64,000 nt of DNA from Fomitopsis serialis (GCF_022376445.1 NW_025954976.1:248001-312000), one strand, 5' to 3'; counted from the first letter of the stretch, positions 25,135 through 37,798 are shown. A program made the numbers and translations. Notes: generated by a model not told the origin, from the letters alone.

Positions 25135-27956
25135 ATGGCCAGACAACTGCGCTCTCGAGCCTCTCGCCCGAACTATGCCGCCTTGTTCCAGTATGACGAA
25201 GATGAAGACGATGGCGCGGGACCGTCGAGTCAACCTGTGCTCGAAGATGAGGGCGACAGCGGCAGCGACTTCGCGCCAGGCGAAGTCCCCGACCAAGCCG
25301 CCGAGGAAGACGATGACATGGTAGACGAAGATGCAGAGGCGGAAGAAGATGTACCAGAGGAGGAAGGCTCACGAGAACCCTCCATAGGCCTTGCCTCCGA
25401 CGTAGGCGAACCATTCACCGCGGCTAGCACCCGAAAGCCCAAAGCCAAAGCCATGCCCGGATTGTCGTCAAAACCCAGAAAATACGCCCTGCCTAGTGTC
25501 CACCACCGACACCGAGCTTTGCCTTTGTTTGACAGGTCTGGACCCGTTGAAAAACTGGTACATTGCCCTGCGCCGTTTGGCTCGCCTCGAATATCGCCTA
25601 CCAACAGCTGGTCTGTCAACCCAACCATTCTTGAGCGCATAAGCAAGGCTTGGGGATCCAATGTAGGCCCGGGTCCGCTGTGGGACTTGCTTGAAGACCG
25701 GGCATGGTTCAAAGAGTCTGTGGCTAGTGGGGGTGAGAAGACGGCTGATGAGAGGTATCGGAGGCCGCGGGTTCATGAAGGTGTCAGGGCACAAGGACTT
25801 GAGATTCTCGACACGCAGTACGTTTGCTTTATGCTCTCCTGTACTTCATTCAATGTCAATTTATGTGAGCAAAGACAAGCTTCTCCGTACCTTCCAATGG
25901 ACGTGACGGCTACGGAGAAAGGAGTACCCAAGCTTCCGCCGCCCGTCCCGTGTTCCTTCGGTCCATATGGCAGACAGACGCGTATCGAAATGAGTATGTT
26001 CGAAACGCGTAAAATCGGTATGGATATGTCAATTTGTGAGACACCATCGCGCGAGCATACATATCCGAGCCTCCAGCGGACTTCATACAGGGAAGCAAGG
26101 CCCATGTGTTCAACCCTGGTGCACCCGTGTGGGCTCTGGACTGGTGCCCAATACACCCAGATGATCGAGGTCGTGAGTACTCCGTAAACCATCTGCAGCC
26201 CACTTAGTCAACGGGTTGTAGGCCTTCGGTACAAACAATACCTCGCCGTCGCGCCCTTTCCGTCAAGCACGCACTCGCCCACCATCGGCGTTCGTGCACA
26301 ACGACCCATGCATGCATGTATCCAGATATGGTCGCTGAGCCGATCTTCTGACGCCATGGACGTCGACGAGAGCACTGACGTGGATAACGGCGACGACCCA
26401 GGGGAGATGCGATGCGAGATGGTGATATGCATCGAGAGCGGACCTGCGTTTGAGCTCAAATGGTGTCCATTACCGGCTAATGACGCCGTCGATGTGAGTA
26501 TATGCGTCCTACGTGTTTCGTCTGTCTTACTGTCACCGCACCAGCAGGAGGCCAATCCCACACAACCGAGGAAGCTCGGCGTTATAGCTGGCACCTTCGA
26601 GGATGGCTCCTTGTCGCTATACACCATCCCGGATCCTGCCAGTCTGCACACTGACGGGAGTCAGCCATCACAACCAATATACGGTGTGCTATCGACCGTA
26701 ATGAGTTGCGCGTTCGCCGCTGAGCCAACATAGTCAGGTTTGCGGAACCCTTGCTGAGATTTGAACTCGAGGAGACGATGTGTTGGGGGATGGATTGGGC
26801 TAATAGCGAAGTGATCGCTGTCGGCTGCACAAACGGTACGCATACATCGACTCTCGTGATCCCTGCCGCTGACTTTGTCCAAAAGGATCAATCGCCGTAT
26901 TCAACATTGCTGATGCTCTCAAGCGGCCCGAAGAGAGAACACCCACACACTACTTTGTCGTACACCAATCCGCCATACGCACGCTCGCCTGGGTGCGCGC
27001 GCCGGTTGTGTCTGCGTCCGGCGAGCGGAGTGCAGACCACCCCACGGTGATCACCAGCGGAGGATACGACGGACTTGAGTGCGTCACCGACATCCGTGAC
27101 CTTGTGGGGAACGCCATCAACCGGACAAGAGGTGAGGTGCATTTTTTCCTGGACACGCGAGCTAACGGTATGCAGATGTGGTCAATTCGATGGCGTATTC
27201 GACTTGGTGCGGCGGACCTGTCACCTCTGACAATGAGAATACCATCAAAGCGTACTCGCTTTCGCCGAGTATGCTTGGGAGAGGTCAAGCTCTCCTCGAA
27301 CCCGATGGACCTGTTTGGGTAAGCATGGCTTGTGTTTCAAGATGCGTGGGGGATGCGCTGAACCTGTCGCAGAGCTTGGCGGTGTCGGACTACCATCCTC
27401 AGCTAGCTGTTGGTGTGACGGATGGCAGCCTGCTAACAACGAATACAGTGCGGGCGACGCGACGCGGTGGCGCTAATGTACGTGAACCTGACATGTGCTT
27501 TTGTACCATAAAGCAAACGGGACGCTCCTAGCCATTCCTCATACACAGGATCTACCAACTAGACTACAGTCGGAAAGATCATGAATGGCGCATGCTGGAG
27601 AAGTTTCTGCCCAAGGTGCGTTGGTTGTATCGCCCGTTTGTTTGTGAAGGTCTGATTGTCTTCCTTAGGAAGTGATCATTCGTTCTACCAAGGCCGCCGC
27701 TCGCGCGAAACAGGATTTGCCCATTGTAACTGGAGCGTGGCCTGCGCAGGTTGGCGTGCAGCGTGCGGTGTGGAACTCGGGGAACGGCCTTCGCGCGGCA
27801 CCGTACCTCGCCTCGTCGACCGGCTCGGGGCTCTGCCGTGTCGACTGGCTGCTCGGTCGCTGGAACAGAGACAGGATACCGTACAATGGCGTGGATCGCA
27901 TCCGGGGCGAGGTAGCGGTGGACGGAAAAGAGGAGGACTCGGACTCAGACGGCTGA
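25135..27956 (+). CDS. TFIIIC WD40 subunit (Tfc6/Sfc6-like)
   Basis: Probable subunit of TFIIIC, which binds the B box of tRNA genes for RNA polymerase III. From ATG 25135 the N-terminus is MARQLRSRASRPNYAALFQ, then a strongly acidic stretch (25190-25375). WD40-like repeats follow: APVWALDWCPIHPDD, YLAVAPFP, FELKWCPLP with LGVIAGTFEDGSLSLY, CWGMDWANSEVIAVGCTNG, and ITSGGYDGLECVTDIRD. A C-terminal block has LAVSDYHPQLAVGVTDGSLL, GVQRAVWNSGNGL and GLCRVDWLLGRWNRDRIPY, ending in an acidic DSDSDG tail. About twelve exons with some frame breaks. The WD40 fold is clear; the TFIIIC assignment rests on the order of an acidic N-terminus, WD repeats and the last block, and is less certain. Confidence 0.75.
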
Positions 27957-28257
27957 AATGAGAGCAGCGAACAAACCCAGAGAGTATTACACTATCAAGG
28001 TACTGTACTTTATGCATGCCATACAATTGAACACATGCTACAAGCTTGCGGGTTGCCATTGAACCACAGTGATGTCGTTCCAGACCTGCGTCGTCTAGTG
28101 GGCATATCGACTTGCGGCCGACTGCAAACCTGCCATACATGTGCTGAGCCTGCTCCACATTTGGCGGCGTGGTTCCCTGCTCGAGTTCTTGACAGTTCCT
28201 GACCTGACAATCTCAGTAATTTTATGGCATATGTTTAATAAGAATACCCAAAGAATG

Positions 28258-28344
28258 GGGCGCATGGTGTAGTTGGTTATCACATCCGCTTAGCATATTA
28301 ATCTGCATTTGCGGGGGGTGCTGGGTTCAATTCCCAGTGCGTCC
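28258..28344 (+). tRNA. tRNA-Ala(AGC) with a 14-nt intron
   Basis: The acceptor stem pairs GGGCGCA (28258-28264) with TGCGTCC (28338-28344). The anticodon stem pairs TCCGC (28285-28289) with GCGGG (28311-28315). The anticodon AGC is at 28292-28294, followed by A37 and an intron at 28296-28309, the canonical place for nuclear tRNA introns. The T arm is CTGGG-TTCAATT-CCCAG. Downstream there is a run of six T. Confidence 0.9.
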
Positions 28345-28349
28345 AAATC

Positions 28350-28355
28350 TTTTTT
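28350..28355 (+). terminator. RNA polymerase III terminator of tRNA-Ala
   Basis: A run of six T starts 6 nt after the tRNA discriminator region, as expected for Pol III termination. Confidence 0.8.
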
Positions 28356-28483
28356 GGTAGTCTTTGGACGAGAAATAGACTAGATAAAGCATCGAGGGAA
28401 GAAAAAGAGAAATCACCTGAAGCCCGTGGCGATGTCGGTCGGTATGTCACGTATCTCCCCGGCGGCACCAAGTCAGAGGACTA

Positions 28484-28883
28484 CTATATCGGGTCACGAT
28501 CTCGGACAGCCTAGGTAGTCGGTCACTCGAGCCTCATTCAACAACCACCCCTTCTATAGCTATGAAATAAATTGTAGCATGTCTCAATGCATCCTTGTAA
28601 TGCCTGTACAAAATTTGAAGCCAATACACTGAGATCTGTGTGCAGGAAAAATCACCCTTTGCGATGATACCTATTTCTGGTAAGCAGTGTGGCTCACCCT
28701 ACTCTCGACCAGAATTTTAGCTACTGAGCTCGACTCAATGATTGTATATTTTTTCTCATATTTTTCTCATATTCCTGAGGTCTTTTAACATACCTCCGTA
28801 GAATAATTCAGGTCATTATGGCCCATACAGAGTGAGGAGGGCTTGTCGAATGCTAAGGTGGCCGAGATCGTAACCCGATATAG
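28484..28883. mobile_element. 400-bp MITE-like inverted-repeat element, copy 1
   Basis: A 400-bp element bounded by 22-bp terminal inverted repeats that start CTATATCGGGTYACGATCTC, with one mismatch between the two ends, and flanked by TA on both sides (28482-28483 and 28884-28885). By eye it is identical over its whole length to the copy at 58613-59012. It has no ORF worth noting, and the middle is AT-rich with a short direct repeat of TTTTTCTCATA. Length, inverted repeats and a TA target fit a non-autonomous DNA transposon moved by a Tc1/mariner-type transposase; no such transposase is in the window. It lies 139 bp after the tRNA-Ala. Confidence 0.85.
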
Positions 28884-29030
28884 TAGTGGAGCCTACTCGG
28901 TCACGTAAGTTATATCATCTGCCTCTGCCGGGAATTTGAACTTGAATTCTGCGGTTCAATTCGATCGCTAGCAACATATGAAGAGAAATAACTACGGTAC
29001 AAGTACAACACTAGGCAATCTGGGTGACAG

Positions 29031-31381
29031 TCATCCTAGACTTGACATTTGCTCGTGGAAGTACTTTAGCGGTATAAGACTGTTCAGAGTGAACTTCCCG
29101 TCCGCTATGTCCTGCCTCATCTTCCGTTCTAACTGCAAGTCCTTCTCTATCAGTTGACGCATGACTTTTCCATGCCCCGCCTCCCTAGTATCAATCGGGT
29201 ATTCCCAGATCTTCTTCGCGTCAGGTAAATCAAGTCGGAGCTGCTCCATGATGCGGAGGGCAACCCTGAATCGGACTACTACACACATTTCCAGTGAGTG
29301 TAGCGCAAGATGTAGATACCCTTGGGCAGAACCATCTGGGTTCAGACAGCAGAACACATATGGACAGTATTGATAGAGACATACAGATGTGCTGTTCATC
29401 ATCCCGAGGGAATAGCATGGCCGCTTGATTAAAAGCCCCCTGCGACTCGGAGTAATGATTGAGCGCTGCCGCGGCATTGTTCTCCATCGTTCGATATGCC
29501 ATGACTTCGTGGTAGAACCCGACAGTGCTAGAACATATGGAGAGTGTGAAGATGAGGTGCTAAAGAAATGGAGTGGCCAGCCTACTTACGCCAATGCGTA
29601 AGCCTTAGGATAGACGCCGAACGCCGATACAAACCCACGAACATCTCCGTAGTCCTGGTGCCCTCCTGGAAATGCCGCTTGTCCGATCTCTGGCATCTCG
29701 CGAATGATGCTTTGGGCCTCTTCATACACGACTTGCAGCAAAGGGGCTAGTGGTTCCTGCGTGGGATCCACTCCGAGTCGGCATGCCTGGGTGACTTATG
29801 TATCAGCCTCAGTTGACTGGGGTACTTGAAGTACGGTGGTGAATGCAATGCACGCACATCCCTCATTGCTGCTAGCCTCAGCTTACGAAGGCCCCTCACC
29901 CAATGTATCTCGAAGATCTCGCCTTTGTCTTCGCGAGGGACATCTTTCCATGGGCCCGTCCGTCCCCATTCAAGTAATTCCAGTGCCGCGTTATAGTGAG
30001 TGAGGGCCTCTTGTGGGCCTTTCTGGGTGCGCGTAGCGAGATACCCTCGCATGATCCTAATGCTAAAACAAAAAGGGTATATAAGCCGCCAGCAGTTACC
30101 GGCAGCCGCACGGCATACTTACCGGATAGTGGTATCAATCGAACGGCGAACTGAATCCCAGCCTCCCTGTTGTTGACGTATCAATGCTTCTCTTTTGACT
30201 TCGTGCGCCGGGACGTCGTCATTCCATGCGCCAGTGGCCTCCTCCTCCATTGCCACTGTTTTGACACTCGCCTTTAGGTTACGCTGATCGCGACTCTTCG
30301 AATATCATACCTTGCAGAGGCCACTTGTCTATCACTGGCATTTGTGGCGTGCGCACGTCGAAAACACGATCATCGATGAGTATGGCGTTCGTGAGACAGG
30401 CCACGACCTACAGCGCATCACTATAAACACTGAGAAAGGACACTATGACACCCACGTCGTTACAGATCAACATTTCTATTCCGCGGATCGTTGGCCGCTT
30501 CCTGAATTGCGCTAGAGAAAAAATGCCCCTGTCCCAGAACTGGCGAAGTAGTCCGCAAATATGAAGTAACTTGCGTGATGGTCAACATGGCACACACGTA
30601 CCTCGGAAGCTCGCAACAGAACCCAGGCCTTTGCAACGAAGTTGGTTCGACATGTATGAAACATATTTTTGATCACTCACGCTGCTGCTTGCACTCTCAG
30701 GCAAACGAGCCTGAAGCTCTTGTTTCATCGCTTTCGCACGATCCGCAGGCCACCTGCCTCCCATCTCCCTGATCTCCGCAGAGAGTTTCGCTGCATGGTC
30801 CTGCGCGGTCTTCATTTCAACCTCCCACTGCTCCTTCTGCTTCAAGATCGCGGCAGTGAGATCTTCCTTCCGAGTCGGCATGGAAGCTATTGCTTTCTTA
30901 AAATATCCGGCACTCTTCTCATATTCTCGCAGACCCTGCCAGTGTCCACGGATGGGGACATGATGAGTGGAGAAAGAGCAAAAAAGCGGAAGCGCACTTT
31001 GCATGCCGCAGCGAGACGACCCCAACCCTTCGCATACGTCGGATCTAACTCCGTAGCCTACATTCAGAGTCACGATGACCCGAGTCAGTGCGCTCCGTTT
31101 GGTGGCATCGGCAGACATAGAGCAGAGTTGAACCTTCTGCGCATCAGATTTTGCCTCCGGGAACCTGTACAGACATTATTCGAGCGCGCATACAGCATAT
31201 ACACGGCAACTGACATGCCCAAGTGGATCAAGGCCGCTGCGCGATTGGCATATAGGATCGCGTTCTGATCATCGTGCGAGATGGCTTGCCCGTACTTGAG
31301 CCACGCAGAGTAGTGATCGCCACTTGCGAACAGTGAATTGCCTTCAGCTTTCAGCTGAAGTGCAGGCGCAGAATCAGCCAT
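29031..31381 (-). CDS. TPR-domain protein
   Basis: Begins at ATG 31381 with ALQLKAEGNSLFASGDHYSA, then KYGQAISHDDQNAILYANRA, a classical tetratricopeptide pair of the co-chaperone type (about residues 6-60). Later exons carry YEKSAGYFKKAIASMP and PREDKGEIFEIHWVRGLRKL, then EAQSIIREMPEIGQAAFPGG, HGKVMRQLIEKDLQLERKMR and the end LKYFHEQMSSLG. TPRs bind partner proteins, often Hsp70/Hsp90 tails, but the client-binding residues cannot be judged here. The C-terminal two thirds match no domain I know; similar TPR plus unknown-domain proteins are common in Agaricomycetes. About nine exons; 30150-30560 is poorly resolved. Confidence 0.75.
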
Positions 31382-31977
31382 GGTAATGTGCAGTACAGGC
31401 GGCCGCGGTAGAGCAGATGGCTGTATGCAGCTACTCAGGCTAGTGCCTGCGAGCTTGAGGCTATCAAGACCGATATCATCAGTTCGGTCAGTGATACTGA
31501 AGCAAATAAATGCAAATACAGTATAAGCTTCTCCTTTGCTCCCAGGGATGAGCGGAATCACGCTATCTTGGGGCGATTTGGGCCTGGTCAAGAAGTTCTT
31601 CAGCAAGTTAAGCAGCCTGAGTGACGCATGTGACGATCCCATCGCGACAGTCGTCCATTTGTATCTGCCGCATCTGTGAGTACGTACATGTTATAGAGAG
31701 CAGAGCGAAGGTTCATGCATAGGGGCATGCCCTTGCAGTACGAAGCAATAGTTTGCATTGAAACAGCGGGACCGTGCCACTTACACAGTTGCCCGATTGG
31801 TCTGTGCGCGCCACAGAGGCGCCTACATTGCTTCCATCCTCGCTCAAGCGCTCAAGCTTAACGTCGACTCAACTTCAAGCTGTTCGCGCTGCAGAGTCCT
31901 GTCTCCGCCGTGCCTCCCTTCGTCCACCTCGGCGCCCAGCGCTCAACGTCATAATTATTGGAAGACAGAAGCCAGCC
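31382..31977. promoter_or_regulatory. Divergent intergenic region, TPR gene and OGG1
   Basis: About 600 bp between divergent genes, presumed double promoter. Open frames here are extensions of neighbouring genes without conserved content. Confidence 0.4.
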
Positions 31978-33477
31978 ATGGCACAAGCTTGTGTGGCTCC
32001 CGCCGGGTTCCGGGCCCTACCTTTGCCTCTCGCACAACTCTCACTTGCGGCGGTCTTGCAATGTGGACAGTCCTTTCGCTGGAGTGTCTTCCCTCTTGCC
32101 TTGAATGCTACCACCAGCGAATTCACGCTGCCGAATCATGAGTACCGTCTCTGCCTCCGTGACCGCGTGGTCTGTCTCCGCCAATCCACCGACACCCTGT
32201 TCTACCGCTCGGTCTTCCCTGAAACTCCTCCGCCTACGAAAGCGCTTGATCAGAGGGAGGAGGAGACGCTAGCATGGATCCGAGACTACTTTCAGCTTGA
32301 CGTGGACCTCGTGGACCTCTACGACCAGTGGGCGAAGCGCGACCCTGTCTTTGAACGCCATTGCAGCCAGCGGTTCAGTGGCATTAGGATGCTGAGACAG
32401 GACCCTTTCGAGAACCTCATCTCGTATGTGGCCTGATAACGCTCGCGCGCACTGATTGGAACAGGCCGTTAGGTTCATATGCTCGTCGAATAACAACATC
32501 GCTCGAATAACGAAGATGGTCAAAGCCCTCTGTCAGCACTACTCACCACCATTGGCAACACTGCCAGGTCCCGTATCCCCGGAATCATCAGAAACCGAGA
32601 CGTACCATTCATTTCCTCCGCCCTCTGTTCTGGCTGCACCGGGAGTATCTGCAACGCTGCGAACGTTGGGCTTTGGATACCGCGCCGAGTTCATCCAGAA
32701 GACAGCGAAGATGTTGGTCGAGGCACACGGTACAGGAAGCGCAGGCGAGGGTGGACTTGAGCCTGCCGAGAAATGGCTACATACACTAAGGACTACATGC
32801 ACGACGGAGGCGCGCGAAGAGCTGCTAAAGCTGATGGGCGTTGGCCGGAAAGTCGCTGACTGTATTCTCCTCATGAGTCTGGATAAGGTGCGTTCCAGTC
32901 GTATGCCCGGTTTGCACAGCGCTGACTCAGTCGCAGAGAGAAGTTATACCCGTAGATACCCACGTCCACCAGATCGCCATGAAGCATTACGGTGTGAGCG
33001 GCACGTCGAAGGGAAAGGCGGCGATGAATCCGAAATTGTACGATGCGGTGAGCAGTAAGCTTACCGCTGTTTGGGGTGATTGTGCGGGTTGGGCACACTC
33101 GGTTGGTCTTTCCCGCTTCGTAGAGGATGGGAACAGTATCGCTGACTTCTGACTGCTCACAGGTCCTGTTCACCTCTGACCTCAAGTCCTTCGCCTCCTA
33201 CGGGCTTCCCAGCCCGTCCCCATCACCTTCAGTTCAGGGCCAGAAACCACGACGAGGTAGAACGGCAGCAGGGCTCGCCACTCCACCGGATACTCCTACA
33301 CCGTCTGCGAGTCCGCGGAAGCGCAAAATAGTCGTGGTTGAGCAGTCGGAGGAGACGGAGATTGACGAGGTTGCATCGACGCTGCCTGTAGTTGACAGTC
33401 ATCTGAGCATGGCTGACCGGGTGAAGAGGCGGCGGCGTGTGGGGACGAGTGGTGTGTCTGTAGGCAGTGCTCGCTAG
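31978..33477 (+). CDS. OGG1: 8-oxoguanine DNA glycosylase/AP lyase Ogg1
   Basis: Base-excision repair enzyme that removes 8-oxoguanine opposite cytosine and nicks the strand. From ATG 31978 the N-terminal domain has LAAVLQCGQSFRW and the segment PFENLIS, continuing after an intron as FICSSNNNIARI. The helix-hairpin-helix with the catalytic Lys reads LMGVGRKVADCILLMSLDK. After an intron of about 50 bp the next exon supplies VIPVDTHVHQIAMKHYG with the catalytic Asp. The tail of about 100 residues beyond the glycosylase fold is Ser/Pro-rich and holds two basic clusters, PRKRKIVVV and VKRRRRV, likely nuclear localisation signals. Confidence 0.93.
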
Positions 33478-33652
33478 CAATCAATCGTTGTACTGTGTAT
33501 CTCGCATCCGATCTGCCGGATTCTGGCAAATCGCGGTGTAGACAATCTGCCGCCAAGTACTGCGTCATGCACCGTGAGGCGCTCCTCGGACTGGTACACG
33601 CGCTACACGCGTCTCTCCTCCGTACTACTACCACCAGCCGCCCCGTATACCC

Positions 33653-35719
33653 ATGGCCCCGTCCCAGAAAGCGAAGGAGAAGCAGGTCGCTGATTCCGAG
33701 GAGGAGCGCCCTGAGGCCGACGACGGCGAGGAGACTGGCTCCGAGGGCTCTGAGGACGAGCCCGAGCCTGCCGGGTCCAGTCTGCCCGAGTCGAGCACAC
33801 CGTCCACGTCGAGCAAGAAGAAAAAGAAGAAGCGGTCCAAGGCGTTGAAGGCTCTGAATGCGCTCCGCCCCGGGAACAAGGACGGCATCCCGGACGCGCT
33901 CGTGAGCACTGTGCTGGAGAAGGTGCGCCAGGAGGGCGGCGAGGAGGGCGGGCAGGCGGATGCTGCGACTGTGCGCGCCGCGCTGGAACAAATGAAAATC
34001 AAGGATGTTATCCAAGGCAAGGCGGGGATCGGAGGGAAGAACCAGAAGGATATGGGCGGACACAAGGTGTGTTTGCAACGTCGACATGGGATCGGCAGGA
34101 CCGCTCACGACTCGCGTGGTAGTTCTGGGCTACGCAGCCGGTCCCTCAGCTTGGTGAGCGCGGACGTGCCTATGCGATTGGTCTTTCTGACGGGATATGC
34201 AGGAGAGGAGGTTCCAACTGCTGATGGATACATCGAGCCGTCTAAGCCACCAGAGGAAGTGCGCCAGGAACCGTACCCTCTTCCGAAGGACTTTGAGTGG
34301 ACGACAGTTGATGTCAACGATCCCGTACAAGTAAGCCCTGCGTTAACGCTCTCTCGTGTGCCCCTGTCTAAATCCCCGGACAGCTACGGGAAGTGTACGA
34401 ATTGCTCTCCGGCCACTACGTCGAGGACGACGTCGCGTCGTTCCGCTTCCAGTATTCTGCGCACTTCCTGCACTGGGCTCTCCAGCCGCCAGGGTACCAC
34501 AAGGAATGGCACATCGGCGTGCGTGTTGCATCTAACAAGAAACTCGTCGCATTCATCTCCGGTGTGCCCATGACCATTCGGGTTCGAGATAAGTGAGTCT
34601 CCTCTCGTGCGTTGCGTTTGACGTTCAGTTTCCTGATGGCATGTAGCACCTTCCAGGCGAGCGAGGTCAACTTCCTCTGCGTACACAAGAAACTCCGTTC
34701 CAAGCGCCTTGCACCAGTACTGATCAAGGAGGTCACCCGACAATGTCACTTGAAGGGCATCTTCCAAGCCCTATACACGGCGGGCCTCCTCCTTCCCACC
34801 CCAATCTCGACATGCCGGTAAGCACGCGCCGGCAAAGCAGCCCCCTCATCCGCTCACGAACACGCCCCAGGTACTACCACCGCATGCTCAACGTCAAGAA
34901 GCTCGTCGAGGTCAACTTCACCTCCGTGCCCTCCAACATGACGCTGGCGCGCCTCATCCGGCTCAACAAGCTCCCCGAGACGCCCAAGTTGCTCGCGCAC
35001 GGGCTCCGCGAGATGGAGGACCGCGACGTGCCGCAGGTGACGGCGCTGTACGGGAGGTACATGGACCGCTTCGGGATGGCGCACATCATGAACGAGGACG
35101 AGATCCGCCATGTGCTTCTCAGTGGGCGCGGCGTGGGCCCTACCACGCCCGACAGCTGGAAGACTCCCCGGGAGGAGCAGGTCGTGTGGTCGTATGTCGT
35201 CGAGGTGCGTGCGGGTTCACCGATGTTCGCGTGGGCGTTGACACTGAGGGTGCGCCCGTGCAGAACCCGGAGACGCACAAGATTACGGACTACTTCTCGT
35301 TCTCGTTGCTGCCCTCAACGGTGATGACGACGGACAAGCACAACCTCCTCAAAGCTGCATACGTCTTCTACTACGGCACGGACGTCGCGTTCCTCGACGG
35401 TGCCGAGGAAGACGGGAGGCTCAAGAAGCGCCTCGAGGAGATCATCGGGGACTGCCTCGTCATTGCGAGCCGTTGCGAATTTGACGTCCTGAACGCGCTG
35501 ACCCTCATGGACAACGTTCAGTTTTTGTCAGATCTCCGGGTGAGCAGTATCCCGCTGGATTCCTTGCTACAGGGGTACTGACCTAGGCTACGACAGTTCC
35601 ACACGGGCGACGGCATGTTAAACTACTACCTGTACAACTGGCGGACCGCTCCTCTGGCAGGAGTGACCACCGTTGGCGGCGTTCCGGCTGGGAAGGGCAT
35701 TGGCGTTGTCATGCTTTGA
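33653..35719 (+). CDS. NMT1: Glycylpeptide N-tetradecanoyltransferase (N-myristoyltransferase)
   Basis: Transfers myristate from myristoyl-CoA to N-terminal Gly of proteins; essential in fungi. ATG 33653 opens an acidic N-terminus with a polylysine patch ([10 protein letters not shown]) that in the family binds ribosomes. The catalytic part starts with [19 protein letters not shown] and [13 protein letters not shown], then [32 protein letters not shown] with the CoA-binding residues, [19 protein letters not shown] and [26 protein letters not shown], and ends [14 protein letters not shown]. The C-terminal Leu, whose carboxylate is the catalytic base in the family, is present. About seven introns; frames mostly intact. 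It converges on UFD1 with 182 bp between stops. Confidence 0.95.
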
Positions 35720-35901
35720 GTGCCCTCTTAATGTAGCGAATCGGTACGAGACAACCACTCTTTACACAGTGATCTATATTGCTGTAGCGTGACATATGGA
35801 CAATGTACAATGATATACAAACTACTCGACCGCTCGACTGCAGACGTCGCTGACAAGAACCATGCAACACACCATCTCTCTTCCATACTCATGCTCATCT
35901 A

Positions 35902-37620
35902 CTAATCGTCATCATCACTGATGTAGATCACGCTCTCGTCATCCGACTCCATCTCGTCCGAGTCGTATGCCCGTTCAGGAGTAGGCGACCGCCCTTTCTG
36001 CACCGGAGCTCTACTCGGCGGAGCACGCCCCTGGCTGTTCACATCGGGCATGGGTACAGGAGCGGTGCGTGCGCCCAGTGTTTGTCCGCCCGAGCCCCAA
36101 CTTGTACTTGAGCTGGACTCTTCTTTGGCCTTGCCTTTAGACGACGTCGATCCGGAGAGGGTCTGTCCTGTGGCCCGCCCATTGAGAGAATTACCGGAAC
36201 CGGTGAATGTTTGCGACTGGGTAAAACATTAGTACAAACGGCCGATGATGGTGGCCAACATTATGGATATACCTGCTGCGCCTCCGGTTGGCATCGGGGG
36301 GTTGGTAGGGTGCGATCCTGTAGCCAAAAACAGCTTGCCGAAGGGTAGGTTCAACGGGGCAGGGGCAGATGCTTCAGTTTCCAGTATTTCATTGGTCACT
36401 ATCCGGGGCTGGCTAACGGACAGTGTTAACGAAAGACCATGATATCGGATGAAGACCGCCACTCACTCCGTACGGATAATCTTGCTTCTATCACAGTGTC
36501 CTCGATAGGCCGCGCGCCGATGCCCTTGCCCTTCGTTTTCCGTCCACCTAGAGTCTCCCCCTTGCCTTTGAAGCTCTCCCACTGATCACCGCCTTTGCTG
36601 ACCGCGACACTGCGAGAGCCCGAGGGTCCCAAGTGCCGCCTAGTGACGAAGATGGGCGCGAGGAACCAGGCGTCTGAGAGTTCACGTCAATGTTGAGCTT
36701 GGACGCCATGGTCGACGGTGGCGGGGGCTTCGGACGCTCGGGCTCAACGTAGCCAACGGGAGCTGCAAAGTCGACTTCAAGATCGGTGTTTAGTACGCTG
36801 ATGCCCTCCCCGCCTGGCATTGTTTCCATCACGAGGAGACCGAACACGATGGAGTTATACGAAATGTCGATGATGTCGCCCTGTGTCAAAGCGGAGAAGT
36901 TGCGCAGTGCTTGTTCAGACTGCGCCAGCCTGTCCGTGAGCGATAATGCAATTCGTCCAGAGTAATCTGACTTACACTGCTTTGGGATCCGAGATCTCGA
37001 GGAACATGGTGCTCTGCGCCTGTAGCTTGACGAATTGTCCCTTGGGTAGTTCTGCTCCGGTCACGCGGATCGCATCGCCCTCATTCAATCTCAAGGTCTT
37101 CATCATCCACTGTGGAAGGTGCACACAACCCTCTTCCGCGATGAACTCCAATACACCGGCATGCGTAGAGGCAGCTGGGTTCTCTGGGTTACGCAGCTTA
37201 AACATCCAAGGGGGCTCCAGTCCATTTGAGTGATGCTCGCGAGTGCCGATTGAGGCATAATTACTGATGATATGTCAGGCATTGTGGTGAAGGATGATAG
37301 CAGCATGAGAACACGCACTCTTGCCACCATAGCTGAGGTTCTCTCGCTCACGGCCCGGAAGCATGGCAACGCTGTATGCTCTGAAGTATTCATCATAAGC
37401 ACGCGCCGGAGGACGCCCCAGTCCATGCCCAAGAGGTCCAAGGCCTCTGCGCAAGATCGCCGTGTCAGCCCATGCAATCTAAAGCGGCAGATGAATGCAA
37501 GCCACAAACCCCGCGAGTTGGGCGAATAGGCCAGCCGGCCCTGTACCAAACGGATTCTAGGAGGAAACGTGAGCGAGACTGCTCGGCCATGTAGGTAAGT
37601 TATCCTCGCACCATGTCCAT
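35902..37620 (-). CDS. UFD1: Ubiquitin fusion degradation protein Ufd1 (Cdc48 cofactor)
   Basis: With Npl4 it recruits ubiquitinated substrates to the Cdc48/p97 ATPase. The N-terminal double-psi barrel region reads YDEYFRAYSVAMLPGRERE and SYGGKIIMPQSALASITQMD, FKLRNPENP, THAGVLEFIAEEGCVHLPQW, and FSALTQGDIIDISYNS. The PxPPPP and downstream segment is the Npl4/Cdc48-binding linker. The C-terminus, after a Ser-rich linker, ends SDDESVIYISDDDD at 35902-35943, a hydrophobic core next to acidic residues that looks like a SUMO-interacting motif. The proposed start is ATG 37620 with a short first exon, followed by NPFGTGPAGLFAQLAG; this start is tentative. Head-to-head with CCT4, 178 bp apart. Confidence 0.92.
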
Positions 37621-37798
37621 GTGTTGTGGGGAGCAGGTAGTGGACGAGAGTGAAGGAGCCGTTACGCGGCCAGGACGCGGTCGAGCATGTCCCAATGAGC
37701 GACGTAATACTCGAGTCACGTGCATCTGCTAGGATCGCGATTCGCGTGTCGCGCTCATTTATTCAAGCCAGGTCCTCCTCTCCTCCTACATCCTCGCC

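Noticed and set aside
28484..28883. 400-bp repeats as solo LTRs
   Set aside because: Ends are not TG...CA, both ends form a 22-bp inverted repeat, and flanks are TA rather than a 4-6 bp duplication.
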